Shown here one piece after another: positions 29,097 to 39,000 of a stretch of DNA of 64,000 nucleotides. This DNA is from Methylobacter sp. (GTDB lineage: Bacteria > Pseudomonadota > Gammaproteobacteria > Methylococcales > Methylomonadaceae). The position numbers and the translations under genes were made by a program. The notes under the pieces were generated by a model. It did not search any database and was not told where the DNA came from. It worked only from the letters and a program-made list of their open reading frames with translations. The stretch is taken from positions 17,033 to 81,032 of the forward strand of contig JAURZV010000073.1 of the NCBI GenBank assembly GCA_030653175.1. Direction: 5' to 3'. How positions within the stretch are numbered: position 1 is the stretch's first letter; every line of letters begins with the position of its first letter.

Positions 29097-29329
29097 ATTG
29101 ATCCACTCAATTGTACTAAACCGGTTTATGCAGTAGTTTTTACCGCTCATAAGCATTGACCAAACCCTGGAAGATTACGGAAATGTAATGTCTCGGTCAG
29201 CCTCCCGTAAGGAACAACCGTTTAAACTGGCTACATTCAAATAATCGCCCCGGAAACAGACATGAAATCAGTTCCAGGCGGACGGCAGTACCCGCGTTTT
29301 TGCCAGACACTAAACCTAGGAGAAAATCC

Positions 29330-29458
29330 ATGAAAAGTTTGATTACCCTCGTCCTTGGCACCCTCGTCGTCGCAGGCTTTTCCGCGCACAGCATCGCCAC
29401 TACAGACCTTACATTCCCATTTTTGTATGATATAAATTCTTTGGTGAATTCATCATGA
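29330..29458 (+). CDS. Short exported peptide, possibly a truncated gene remnant
   Basis: MKSLITLVLGTLVVAGFSAHSIATTDLTFPFLYDINSLVNSS; signal-peptide-like start with RBS AGGAGA. Confidence 0.35.
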   Translation: MKSLITLVLGTLVVAGFSAHSIATTDLTFPFLYDINSLVNSS

Positions 29459-29539
29459 GTTTCCTCATCTATTGAACTTTAGGCGGTTCTCAGATTGGGA
29501 GACTCACGATGATTCCCGGAATTGTCCAACTCTGGGAGT

Positions 29540-29563
29540 TCCCCCGGCAAACCCGGGGGTTTA
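29540..29563. terminator. GC-rich hairpin followed by T run
   Basis: CCCCCGG-CAAA-CCCGGGGGTTT. Confidence 0.45.
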
Positions 29564-29596
29564 CATTTGATTAATCAGACAAAAAAGGAGAGCATC

Positions 29597-29830
29597 ATGA
29601 CTGATGAGCACGAGATGCACCACATCGCCAAGGGCAGATGGGTGTTTTACGGGTTTCTTTTAATTGCCGGATTCCTGCTGTTTACAGAGCACCGTGCCCA
29701 TGTGCTTGGCATCCTGCCTTACCTGTTCCTGCTGGCATGTCCACTGATGCATTTGTTCATGCATCACGGTCACGATGGCCATGGCCATCATGCCCAGAAC
29801 CACGACACAATCGAAGGAGACAGGAAATGA
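29597..29830 (+). CDS. DUF2933-like small membrane protein
   Basis: [69 protein letters not shown]. Confidence 0.75.
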   Translation: MTDEHEMHHIAKGRWVFYGFLLIAGFLLFTEHRAHVLGILPYLFLLACPLMHLFMHHGHDGHGHHAQNHDTIEGDRK

Positions 29831-30462
29831 ACACTCCACCCCCGGCCTACGGACTCTGGTCGCTGGTCATCATCAACTCGCTGGTATTCATCATCTTCGC
29901 CTTCAGCTTCGCCAAGCCGCAAAGCAAGCGCGACTGGCGCTCTTTCGGCGCCTTCTCGGCCTTCATTGTGGCACTGTTCACCGAGATGTACGGCTTCCCG
30001 CTTACCATTTATCTGCTTTCCGGATGGCTCGCCAAGCGCATTCCCGGTATCGATCCGTTTTCGCATGACGCCGGCCATCTGCTGGAAGACCTGTTCGGCT
30101 GGCGCGGCAACCCGCACTTCGGACCATTTCACCTGATTAGCAGCGTTCTGATCGTTGCAGGGTTCTTTCTGTTATCCAGCGCATGGCGGGTGCTGTACCG
30201 GGCGCAACGCCAGCATACCTTGGCCACAACCGGACCCTATGCAAAAATCCGGCATCCGCAGTACGCCGGGTTCGTGATGATCATGTTCGGATTTCTGCTG
30301 CAATGGCCGACAATCGTGACAGTGGCGATGTTTCCGATTTTGCTCTACATGTACGTTCGACTTGCCCGAACCGAAGAGAAAGAAGCCTATGCTGAATCTG
30401 GGGAGAAATATTCAAAATATGCAGATCGTGTACCGGCATTCTTTCCACGATTCAACATTTAA
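29827..30462 (+). CDS. Isoprenylcysteine carboxyl methyltransferase-family membrane protein
   Basis: 211 aa; [29 protein letters not shown]...[34 protein letters not shown] overlap with the upstream gene. Confidence 0.8.
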   Translation: MNTPPPAYGLWSLVIINSLVFIIFAFSFAKPQSKRDWRSFGAFSAFIVALFTEMYGFPLTIYLLSGWLAKRIPGIDPFSHDAGHLLEDLFGWRGNPHFGPFHLISSVLIVAGFFLLSSAWRVLYRAQRQHTLATTGPYAKIRHPQYAGFVMIMFGFLLQWPTIVTVAMFPILLYMYVRLARTEEKEAYAESGEKYSKYADRVPAFFPRFNI

Positions 30463-30568
30463 ATGGCGGATGATGTGGCGATGTCATTACCAACTGAACA
30501 CTGAACTATACGTTAACAATCTGAAAAACAATGTCGTTTTAACTATTGAATTACTCTGGAGAAAACCC

Positions 30569-30907
30569 ATGAAAACAAAGTTACTGATTACCCTGCTTTT
30601 GGCTCTTGGATTACTGTCTGCTTGCGCCGAGATGAACCCGCATCCGATGGATATGAGTCAAGCCGTGTAAAACGCGGAAACCAAAGCCGATCATGAGGCG
30701 CTGGCGCAACACTATGAGGAAGCGGCGAAAGAAATGCAGGATAAAGTTGATGAGCACAAGAAACTTCTTAGTCAATATGAGTCAGAAAGTTATCTCTACG
30801 GTAAACAGGCGCAATATTTAAAAACGCATTGCCGAAGATTGATTAATGTCTATGAAAAAGCTGACGAGGAAAACTTGAGCATGGCAAATCTTCATCGACA
30901 GATGTAA
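30569..30907 (+). pseudogene. Lipoprotein paralog, copy 3, with single in-frame stop
   Basis: MKTKLLITLLLALGLLSACAEMNPHPMDMSQAV*NAETKADHEALAQHYEEAAKEMQDKVDEHKK...DEENLSMANLHRQM; one TAA at 30668-30670, frame otherwise intact. Confidence 0.85.
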
Positions 30908-31132
30908 CGCTTCACACCAGCCAGGGGATGGGAGTGTTACCATCCCCTATACAATTGTACGTGCTGGTACCTTGCTCACCCTGGCTCACGAAACCCGTAG
31001 CATAGTAAAGAGTTGTCGGAGCACTTTACATGTGGGCGTGCTGAAAATAAAACATTAACAAGACGTTAAATACGGGCACCATTTGGATTGCCAGATGGTG
31101 GATTAGTCGCAGTGCAACGAAAGGAATTTTTT

Positions 31133-31258
31133 ATGATGAATTATACAGATGGTTGGATGAGTGGCGGGATGGGCGGAGGAATGTGGATTTGGACGGTGTT
31201 CGGCGTACTGGTGGTGGTTCTGCTGGTCGTCCTGATTATCAAGCTGTCCAAGAAATGA
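31133..31258 (+). CDS. Small Gly/Met-rich single-TM protein, copy 1
   Basis: MMNYTDGWMSGGMGGGMWIWTVFGVLVVVLLVVLIIKLSKK; near-identical partner at 31806-31931. Confidence 0.75.
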   Translation: MMNYTDGWMSGGMGGGMWIWTVFGVLVVVLLVVLIIKLSKK

Positions 31259-31809
31259 CTGCTGACCGCCACAACGCACCGCAGCACAATCTCCACGCCA
31301 ACCAAGCTGGAAACGCCGGAGACTGCATATCCAGCGCACATTCCAGCCTGCCTTGGTGGCGGTTGGGGCGGTTCTTTGCGACCACGGTGTTAGCGAGTTT
31401 CGTTTTGAACGGAATCTGGGAAATGGCACAGATGCCCGCCTACGTCGAAACGGCGGGATATTCCTGGACGAGCACGCTCGGTTTTTGCACGCGGGCGGCG
31501 GTGGGTGATGTGGGAATCATCTTGGGCATTTACGCGGCGGGCGCGCTGGCCGCTGGCGATCTGGGCTGGGGCCTGCGCGGCCGCTGGAACATTTACGCCA
31601 CAGTGGCTGTTCTGGGGTTGGCTTATGCGGCGCTGGTGGAACATGCGGCGCTGAGCGCCGGGCGCTGGTCATACACCGAGCGCATGCCCATGGTGTCCGT
31701 GCTTGGCGCGGGCCTGTGGCCGCTACTCCAAATGACGCTGTTGCCTCCGCTCACATTCTTGTTTGCCCGGTGGTGGGCTGGTCGTAGCGCAACGAAAGGA
31801 GCTTTATGA
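31255..31809 (+). CDS. Multi-pass membrane protein of unknown function
   Basis: ATGA overlaps with both small TM genes; MTADRHNAPQHNL...WRLGRFFATTVLASFVLNGIWEMAQMPAY... Confidence 0.65.
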   Translation: MTADRHNAPQHNLHANQAGNAGDCISSAHSSLPWWRLGRFFATTVLASFVLNGIWEMAQMPAYVETAGYSWTSTLGFCTRAAVGDVGIILGIYAAGALAAGDLGWGLRGRWNIYATVAVLGLAYAALVEHAALSAGRWSYTERMPMVSVLGAGLWPLLQMTLLPPLTFLFARWWAGRSATKGAL

Positions 31810-31931
31810 TAAATCATACAAACGGATGGATGAGTGGCTGGATGGGCGGAGGGATGTGGATTTGGACGGTGATCGGCGTACTGGTGGTGGTCCTGCTGAT
31901 CGTCGTGATTAACAAGCTGTCCAAGAAATAA
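31806..31931 (+). CDS. Small Gly/Met-rich single-TM protein, copy 2
   Basis: MINHTNGWMSGWMGGGMWIWTVIGVLVVVLLIVVINKLSKK. Confidence 0.75.
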   Translation: MINHTNGWMSGWMGGGMWIWTVIGVLVVVLLIVVINKLSKK

Positions 31932-31983
31932 TCGTGCGACGACATGCCGGAGTCAAGGGCGGGCACCAAACACGGCGCTTTAG

Positions 31984-32075
31984 ACAACGCTTTTCTGCCC
32001 ACCGCATTGATGAATCCAGTGTTTGGTGTTGTAAACGGTGTACCCAAGGGCATAAAGGCAAAAAAGCCTGTAAGC
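31984..32075. repeat. Family C-related repeat
   Basis: CTTTTCTGCCCACCGCATTGATGAATCCAGTGTTTGGTGTTGTAAACGGTG... compare 28097-28165. Confidence 0.7.
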
Positions 32076-32220
32076 CATTGCCCGTATCGTCTTCGGATGA
32101 GTCCGGATGTTTACTATCTGCTTCGATGATGATTTGAGAGTTACAGAAAAACCCATTTTCAGTTATCCATGGCACCTTCGTCCATTCTTTTGGAATCAAA
32201 AAAGAAAATACGGACAAATC

Positions 32221-32280
32221 CTTAAGCCTGCATTGCCTACAGGGATGTAGGTAAGGGGCGTGAGCAGGAGCGGAAGCTTT
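32221..32280. repeat. Dispersed repeat family B, reverse orientation
   Basis: GCATTGCCTACAGGGATGTAGGTAAGGGGCGTGAGCAGGAGCGGAAGCTT is the complement of the 3' part seen at 58822-58892. Confidence 0.65.
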
Positions 32281-32757
32281 GATTTGGGCTAGAGTCCCCG
32301 GGTTGTTTGCAGCGATAGCCATACTCTATGGGGTGCTGGATAGAAAAAGCAGCCCTATAGATCCGGTTCTACGATCCTTGATTACGGTGAGAGTATCGCA
32401 AATAAACGGGTGCCGTTTTTTGATTGATATTAACTCTGCCGTGTTGGCAAAAAGAACGGGCTCCATGAACAAGGTGGAGACCCTTGAACGATGGCGAGAA
32501 AGCGAGTTGTTTGATAACAAAGAAAAGGTTGTCCTGGAATATGCCGAGGCTGTAACTTATACCGCCGGCAGGTTGATGATGCTTTGACTCAGCGTCTGTA
32601 TGAATACTTTAACGAAGATGAAATAGTCGAATTGACCGGACTCATTGCCTTTCAGAATTTATCCAGCAAATTTAACAGTGCCCTGGATTTGCCTGCACAA
32701 GGATTTTGCCGTCTGCCAAAAAGTACAGATCGCAACAATGAAAATCCGAACGTTTAA
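32279..32757 (+). pseudogene. Carboxymuconolactone decarboxylase/AhpD-family protein, frameshifted
   Basis: IWARVPGLFAAIAILYGVLDRK...RVSQINGCRFLIDINSAVLAKR...EYAEAVTYTAGR then, in another frame, DDALTQRLYEYFNEDEIVELTGLIAFQNLSSKFNSALDLPAQGFCRLP. Confidence 0.75.
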
Positions 32758-32804
32758 TACAAAAATGGCATTGCCGATTCTCTGCTAATGGAAGGAACAC
32801 CACT

Positions 32805-32894
32805 ATGAATACATGGCCCAAGCTATCGATTACCGAAACCGCAAGCCTTCTTGCGACCGATGTGGAGCAGTATGAGAGAGGTTTATCGTCATGA
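32805..32894 (+). CDS. Short ORF (29 aa) overlapping the methyltransferase start; probable remnant
   Basis: MNTWPKLSITETASLLATDVEQYERGLSS*, preceded by GGAAGGAA. Confidence 0.3.
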   Translation: MNTWPKLSITETASLLATDVEQYERGLSS

Positions 32895-33540
32895 AGAAAC
32901 ACCCCAATTACATCCCGGCGTTTCATTTCCGCTGGTTGACGCCCTGGTACGATCCGATGATACGGCGCTTGTTTCCGGAAGAGGCATTAAAGTCTGCATT
33001 GATCGCGCAGGCCCGTATCCAGCCAGGCCAAAACGTGCTTGTGGTACGGGCACACTCACCCTGCTAATCAAGTACACCCACCCGAACGTCTCGGTATACG
33101 GGCTAGACGTGGATCCGCGGGTGTTGGGTATCGCACGAAGGAAGGCCGAACAGGCGGGAGAGGCCGTCGTTCTGCAACAGGGGTCGGCGACGTGTTTGCC
33201 CTATCCCGGCGGAACCTTCGAGCGTGTGTTTGCCAGCCTGATGCTGCATCACCTGACGCAGGAGGATAAACGGTTGGCGATCGGGGAGGCATTTTGCGTA
33301 CTCAAGCCCGGTGGCGAACTGCATGTGGCAGATTTCTGCAAACCGCACGATTTGTCCATGTGGTTGATTTCACTGGTGGTGCGTTGGGTGGAAGAGGTTC
33401 ACGATAACATCCTGGGTCTCTTGCCGGTTTTCATGGCGGAAGCCGGATTCTGTCCGGTAGAGGAAACCGTCTGTTATCGTACGGTTTCCGCTAACCTCGC
33501 TTTATACCGAGCCTGCAAGCCAACGGGAGAAGTTCTATGA
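32891..33540 (+). pseudogene. Class I SAM-dependent methyltransferase with deletion in motif I
   Basis: Frame a: MKKHPNYIPAFHFRWLTPWYDPMIRRLFPEEALKSALIAQARIQPGQNVLV; frame b resumes as CGTGTLTLLIKYTHPNVSVYGLDVDP...; the expected VLDLGCGTG junction is missing bases. Confidence 0.8.
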
Positions 33541-34850
33541 AGCCATCTCAGAGGAAAAACGTCATGAAATTCACTTTGCTTTGGGCTAGCCTGTTTTGGC
33601 CCATTTTTGCGACCGCCGAAGAACTCGTTTCACAAGTATTTTTGGAAAAATTAGTTCAGGAGGCGCAAGACAACAACCCGGATATTCAGGCCGCACGTCA
33701 GCGCTGGGAGTCCGGCCAGGCGGTTATCCCCCAAGTGCAAACCCTGCCCGATCCCAAGGTGATTCTCGGCTACAAGGATATGGCTCCGCAGAAGGAAATG
33801 ATGTACGGCATGAGTCAGGAAATCCCGTTTCCCGGCAAACTCGGCCTCAAGGGCGAAATCGCAACGCGTGATGCCGAGCGCATGGAACAGGATTACCTGG
33901 CTACCCGATTGGCAGTTGTCGCAAGGCTTAAGGAGGCGTTTTATGACCTGCACTTTGTCCACGATTCTATCGAAGTACTCGGAAAAACCAAGCTGTTATT
34001 GGAAGAGTTCGAGGAAACCGCCAGAGTCCGTTATTCCGTTGGCCAGGCGGCTCAGCAGGATGTCTTGCGGGCACAAACCGAAATATCGCGCCTGTTGGCT
34101 CGTCTTGCTTCGCTGAACCAGCGTCGACAGACCCTGCATGCCGACATTAACCGCTTGCTGAACCGCTTGCCCAACGACACGCTGGCGCCTCCGCAGGACA
34201 AATCCGCCGGGAGCGGATTTGCACGCGAAGCGCCCGAAGGGGGGCAGGCAGGGACAGCCTGGCCTGAAATTCGGTTCACGCCCCTGCGTCACACACCCGC
34301 CGAATTGAACGCGCTTCTGGATCAATCCTCGCCGTTGTTGCATGGGCAGCAAAAGACCCTGGAACGTGGCGATCAGAATATTGCCTTAGCCAAGCGGGAG
34401 TATTATCCGGACTTCGAGCTGGATGCGCGGGGACTTCGCGATACGGCCATGAAGACGGACGGCTACCAGGTCATGCTGAATGTCAAGGTGCCCCTCTACT
34501 TCGCCACCAAACAACGGGAGGGTGTACATGAGGCGGTGGCCGGACGCGAAGCCTCGTTCCAGGATTTGCAGGCCCTGCGGCAAGAACTGCTAGCCCGTAT
34601 TAGGGACAATCTGGCGCAGACCGAGCGTGCGGAAATGCTCGTCAACCTGCTGAAGGACGCCATCATCCCGCAATCGCGCCTTACCCTGGCCTCGGCCCAG
34701 GCCAGTTATGCGGTCGGCAAGGTAGATTTTCTGACTTTGCTAAACAGCCTGCTGACCCTGCAGGAAAACGAGCTTGAATTCCATAGCGAGTTGGCCGAGC
34801 ATGAGAAGGCCCTGGCACGGCTGGAAGGCATCACCGGAGAGACACCATGA
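33537..34850 (+). CDS. TolC-family outer membrane efflux protein (CusC-like), copy 2
   Basis: 437 aa; QEIPFPGKLGLKGEIATRDAERMEQDYLATRLAVVARLKEAFYDLHF. Confidence 0.85.
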   Translation: MKPSQRKNVMKFTLLWASLFWPIFATAEELVSQVFLEKLVQEAQDNNPDIQAARQRWESGQAVIPQVQTLPDPKVILGYKDMAPQKEMMYGMSQEIPFPGKLGLKGEIATRDAERMEQDYLATRLAVVARLKEAFYDLHFVHDSIEVLGKTKLLLEEFEETARVRYSVGQAAQQDVLRAQTEISRLLARLASLNQRRQTLHADINRLLNRLPNDTLAPPQDKSAGSGFAREAPEGGQAGTAWPEIRFTPLRHTPAELNALLDQSSPLLHGQQKTLERGDQNIALAKREYYPDFELDARGLRDTAMKTDGYQVMLNVKVPLYFATKQREGVHEAVAGREASFQDLQALRQELLARIRDNLAQTERAEMLVNLLKDAIIPQSRLTLASAQASYAVGKVDFLTLLNSLLTLQENELEFHSELAEHEKALARLEGITGETP

Positions 34851-36085
34851 ATCAACGATCGCGCGATTTATTCCTTGGGGTGACCTTGGGAGCACTGGTG
34901 ACCCTGACCTTTTTTTTGGTCTTGCGACCGGATCATTCGACGACCGTCTCATCACTCGCCGGCAAGGCCGAAATACCGGCTCATAAGGATCATGAGACAG
35001 CGGTCGAAACTCAATCGGCGCAAGAAGATCACTCGGCTCATGCGCAAAACCAAGCTCCGGCGCCATCCGATAATTCGATGATCATCAGCCCGGAGCGGCT
35101 GCAATCCATCGGTGTTAAGTTCGAGCCGGCGGAGCGGCGTCTTCTGGAACGGACGATCCGTACTGTGGGCCGGGTGGAAGTTGACGAACGGCAGCTCGCC
35201 CGTGTTACCGTCAAGCTGGAGGGCTGGATCGACCGGCTGCTCGTCAACTATACGGGGGAGTCGGTTAAACAGGGCCAGGTTCTCTTCACACTGTATAGCC
35301 CGGAATTATTGGCCACCCAGGAAGAATACCTGATCGCCCTGCGTAGCAGCCGCACGCTGGGGAAGAGCGAGTTCCCGGAAGTCGCGGCCGGTGCAAATGC
35401 CCTGCTGGAAGCATCACGCCGCAGGCTGTTGCTTTGGGACATCCGGCAAAGCCATATCCTCGACCTGGAGCGCACCGGCCAGGTGCTGACCACCTTGCCG
35501 ATCCATGCGCCCCGTAGTGGCACCGTCATCAACAAGATGGCCGTGGTCGGTTTGCAAACCAAGCCGGGAGACGAGTTGTACACCATCGCCGACCTGTCCC
35601 GCATCTGGATCGTCGGCGACATCTACGAAAATGAAATGCCCCTCATCGCGATCGGCCAGACCGCCAACATAAGCCTGTCCTACGCGCCGGACGTATCTCT
35701 GCAGGCGCGCATCAGTTTCATCTATCCCACCGTCGACCCGCAGACTCGCACCGCCAAGGTGCGCTTCGAACTGGATAATCCGGGCGAGCGGCTCAAGCCC
35801 GGCATGTACACCAACCTGGAACTGAAAGTTCCGCTCGGCATGCGGCTGGCCGTGCCCAAGGACGCGGTCCTGGAATCCGGCGAGCGGAAGGTCGTCTTCA
35901 TTCACCTCGGCGGCGGACGGCTCGAATGGCGCAATGCCAAGATCGGCCTGCGCAGCGGGGACTGGGTGGAAATCCTGGAGGGGATTCGGGAAGGCGAACA
36001 TGTGGTGACCTCGGCGAATTTTCTCATCGACTCCGAGAGTCAGTTGAAATCGGCGGTCGGCGGCATGCCGGGCATGAAACACTGA
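34847..36085 (+). CDS. CusB-like RND periplasmic adaptor, copy 2 (no YRHPM modules)
   Basis: 412 aa; ATGA overlap; LEGWIDRLLVNYTGESVKQGQVLFTLYSPELLATQEEYLIALR. Confidence 0.85.
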   Translation: MNQRSRDLFLGVTLGALVTLTFFLVLRPDHSTTVSSLAGKAEIPAHKDHETAVETQSAQEDHSAHAQNQAPAPSDNSMIISPERLQSIGVKFEPAERRLLERTIRTVGRVEVDERQLARVTVKLEGWIDRLLVNYTGESVKQGQVLFTLYSPELLATQEEYLIALRSSRTLGKSEFPEVAAGANALLEASRRRLLLWDIRQSHILDLERTGQVLTTLPIHAPRSGTVINKMAVVGLQTKPGDELYTIADLSRIWIVGDIYENEMPLIAIGQTANISLSYAPDVSLQARISFIYPTVDPQTRTAKVRFELDNPGERLKPGMYTNLELKVPLGMRLAVPKDAVLESGERKVVFIHLGGGRLEWRNAKIGLRSGDWVEILEGIREGEHVVTSANFLIDSESQLKSAVGGMPGMKH

Positions 36086-36094
36086 GGCAGGGCC

Positions 36095-39000
36095 ATGGTC
36101 GAAAATCTAATCGAATTTTGCGCGAAGAACCGCTTCATCGTCTTTCTGCTGGTATTCGGCCTGGCCGCCGGCGGCTTGTGGGCCATGAAGAACACCCCCA
36201 TCGACGCCCTGCCGGATTTGTCCGACACCCAGGTGATTATCTATACCCAGTGGCCGGGCCGCTCGCCGGACCTGATGGAGGATCAGATCACCTATCCCAT
36301 CATCACCGCCCTGCTGTCTGCGCCCAATGTGACGGTGGTGCGGGGATTTTCGGATTTCGGTTATTCCTACGTCTATGTGCTGTTCAAGGACGGCACCGAC
36401 ATCTATTGGGCGCGATCCCGCGTTTTGGAATATATGAACCAGTTATCCGGCAAACTGCCGGAAGGCGTGACGCCGCAGCTCGGGCCGGACGCCACGGCGG
36501 TCGGTTGGGTGTTTCAGTACGCCCTGGTGGATACAACCGGGCAGCAGGATTTGGCTTCTCTCCGCTCGTTCCAGGACTGGTATCTGCGCTATTGGCTCCG
36601 CGCTGTGGACGGCGTTGCCGAAGTCGCCGGCGTGGGCGGTTTCGTGCGCCAGTACCAGATCAATCTCGATCCCACCAAGGTGCTGGCCTACCGGCTCAAC
36701 CTGAATGAGATTATCGACAAGGTGCGCCAAAGCAACCTCGACGTAGGCGGGCGAGTCGTCGAGTTCTCCGGGGTGGAATACATGATCCGGGGACGCGGCT
36801 ATATCAAGTCCACCGCCGACATCGAGCAAATCGCGGTGGGCGCCAGTCCGAGCGGCACCCCCATCCTGCTGCGCGAGGTCTCGACGGTTAGTTTGGGGCC
36901 GGATATGCGGCGCGGAATCGCGGAACTGAACGGCCAGGGCGAGGCGGTGGGCGGCGTCGTCATCATGCGCTTCGGCCAGGATACCCTGGAGGTGATCGAT
37001 CGCATCAAGGCCAAACTCAAGGAGATCGAGCCGTCCCTGCCCGCCGGCGTCAAGATCGTCACTGCCTACGACCGCAGCGACCTGATCAAGGAGGCTGTTT
37101 CCACCGCCAACGAAAACCTGATCGAGGAGTTGATCACGGTCAGCGTCTTGATCATCGTCTTCCTGCTGCATTTCCGCTCCGCCCTGATACCCATCATCAC
37201 CTTGCCCATCGCCATCCTGATCGCCTTCATCCCGATGTATTTTCTTGGGGTCGGCATGAACATCATGTCCATTGGCGGCATCATCGTCGCCGTCGGCGAC
37301 ATGGTGGACGCCTCCATCGTCATGGTCGACAACGCCCACCGCCGCCTGGAAGAATGGGAGCGCGGCGGAAGCGTAGGCGACCGCAACCGGGTGCTCATCG
37401 ATTCCGCCAAGGAAGTGGGGCCGCCGATTTTCGCCTCGCTGCTGGTGATTGCCATCGCCTTCATGCCGGTCTTCACCCTGGAGGGTCAGGAGGGCCGATT
37501 ATTCAAACCGCTGGCGTTGACCAAGAACCTGTCCATCGCCATGAGCGCGGTAATTGCGGTGACGCTGATCCCGGCCCTGTTGTCCATCTTCATCCGCGGA
37601 CGTATCATTCCGGAGCGGCGCAATCCGGTCAGCCGCCTGCTGCAGTGGGCCTATGCGCCCATTCTGAGGCTTGCGCTGCGCTACCGGACGATACTGGTCG
37701 CACTTGCCATCTTGCTCATCGCCAGCATCGCTCTGCCGTATCAGCGCATGGGCTCGGAATTCATGCCGCCGCTGTACGAAGGTACGATCCTCTACATGCC
37801 GACCACGCTGCCGGGCATCTCGGTTACGGAAGCCGGTAAACTCCTGCAACAGATGGACCGAAAGCTCAAGGCGTTTCCCGAGGTCGAGCTTGTGTTCGGT
37901 AAGTCCGGCCGCGCCGAAACCTCCACCGATCCGGCGCCGTTCAGCATGATGGAAGTGGTGGTGGAACTCAAACCCAAGGAGCAGTGGCGGGAAGGCGTCA
38001 CTTACGAAGACCTGATCGCCGAGATGGATCGTGCCTTGCAGTTTCCAGGCGTGACCAATACCTGGTCCATGCCGATCAAGGCGCGCATCGACATGCTCAC
38101 CACCGGCGTGCGCACGCCGGTCGGGATCAAGATCTTCGGGCCGGACCTCAACAAGATCGAGGAGATCGGGAAAGCCATCGAGATGATCGCCAAGGACGTT
38201 CCCGGCACCCGCAGCGTTTACGCGGAACGGGTTTCGGGCGGCTATTTTCTGGATTTCGTCATCAAGCGCGATGAAATCGCCCGCTATGGTTTCACGGTCA
38301 TGGACGTCAGCAAGATGATCGAATCCGCTATCGGCGGGGAAAGCATCACCACCACCATCGAGGGACGCGAGCGCTACCCCGTCAATGTTCGATACCTGCG
38401 CGAGCTGCGCGACGACCTGGATAAATTGGGACGGGTGTTGGTGATGGCGCCGAACGGCGCGCAGGTGCCCATCGCCCAGCTCGCGGAGCTGCGCATGGTC
38501 AGCGGCCCCGCGATGATCCGGGACGAGGACGGCATGCTGGCCGGTTACGTCTATGTGGACATGACCGGGCGCGATGTGGGCGGTTATGTGGAGGATTTGA
38601 AGCGCGTCGTGAATGAAAAGATCGAGTTGCCGACAGGCTATACATTGAGCTGGTCGGGACAATACGAATTCATGGAACGGGTGCGGGCGCGGCTCAAGAT
38701 TTTCGTGCCGCTGACGCTCGCGATCATTTTCGTCCTGTATTACTTTACTTTCCGTTCCGTCGCCGAAACGTTGATGGTGATGCTGGGCGTGCCGCTGGCC
38801 CTGGTCGGCGGCATATGGGCGCTGTATGGTCTCGGGTACAATATGAGCATCGCCGTTTGGGTGGGTTTGATCGCACTCGCGGGCGTCGCCGCCGAAACCA
38901 GCGCCGTGATGCTGGCCTATCTGGACGAAGCCGTTCGGCGTCGGCAGGAAGCCGGACAACTGCGTTCACTGGCCGATTTGCTGGAGGCCGTGCAAACCGG

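Noticed and set aside
30362-30670. 102 aa [19 protein letters not shown]...
   Set aside because: Out-of-frame reading of the methyltransferase-family gene end that runs into lipoprotein copy 3; the real start is at 30569.
36443-37339. 298 aa minus-strand ORF opposite cusA copy 2
   Set aside because: Antisense artefact with DDDG/HDD-rich composition; no recognisable domain.
37499-38959. 486 aa minus-strand ORF opposite cusA copy 2
   Set aside because: His/Asp/Gln-rich translation typical of antisense frames in GC-rich coding sequence; sense frame is a clear RND pump.
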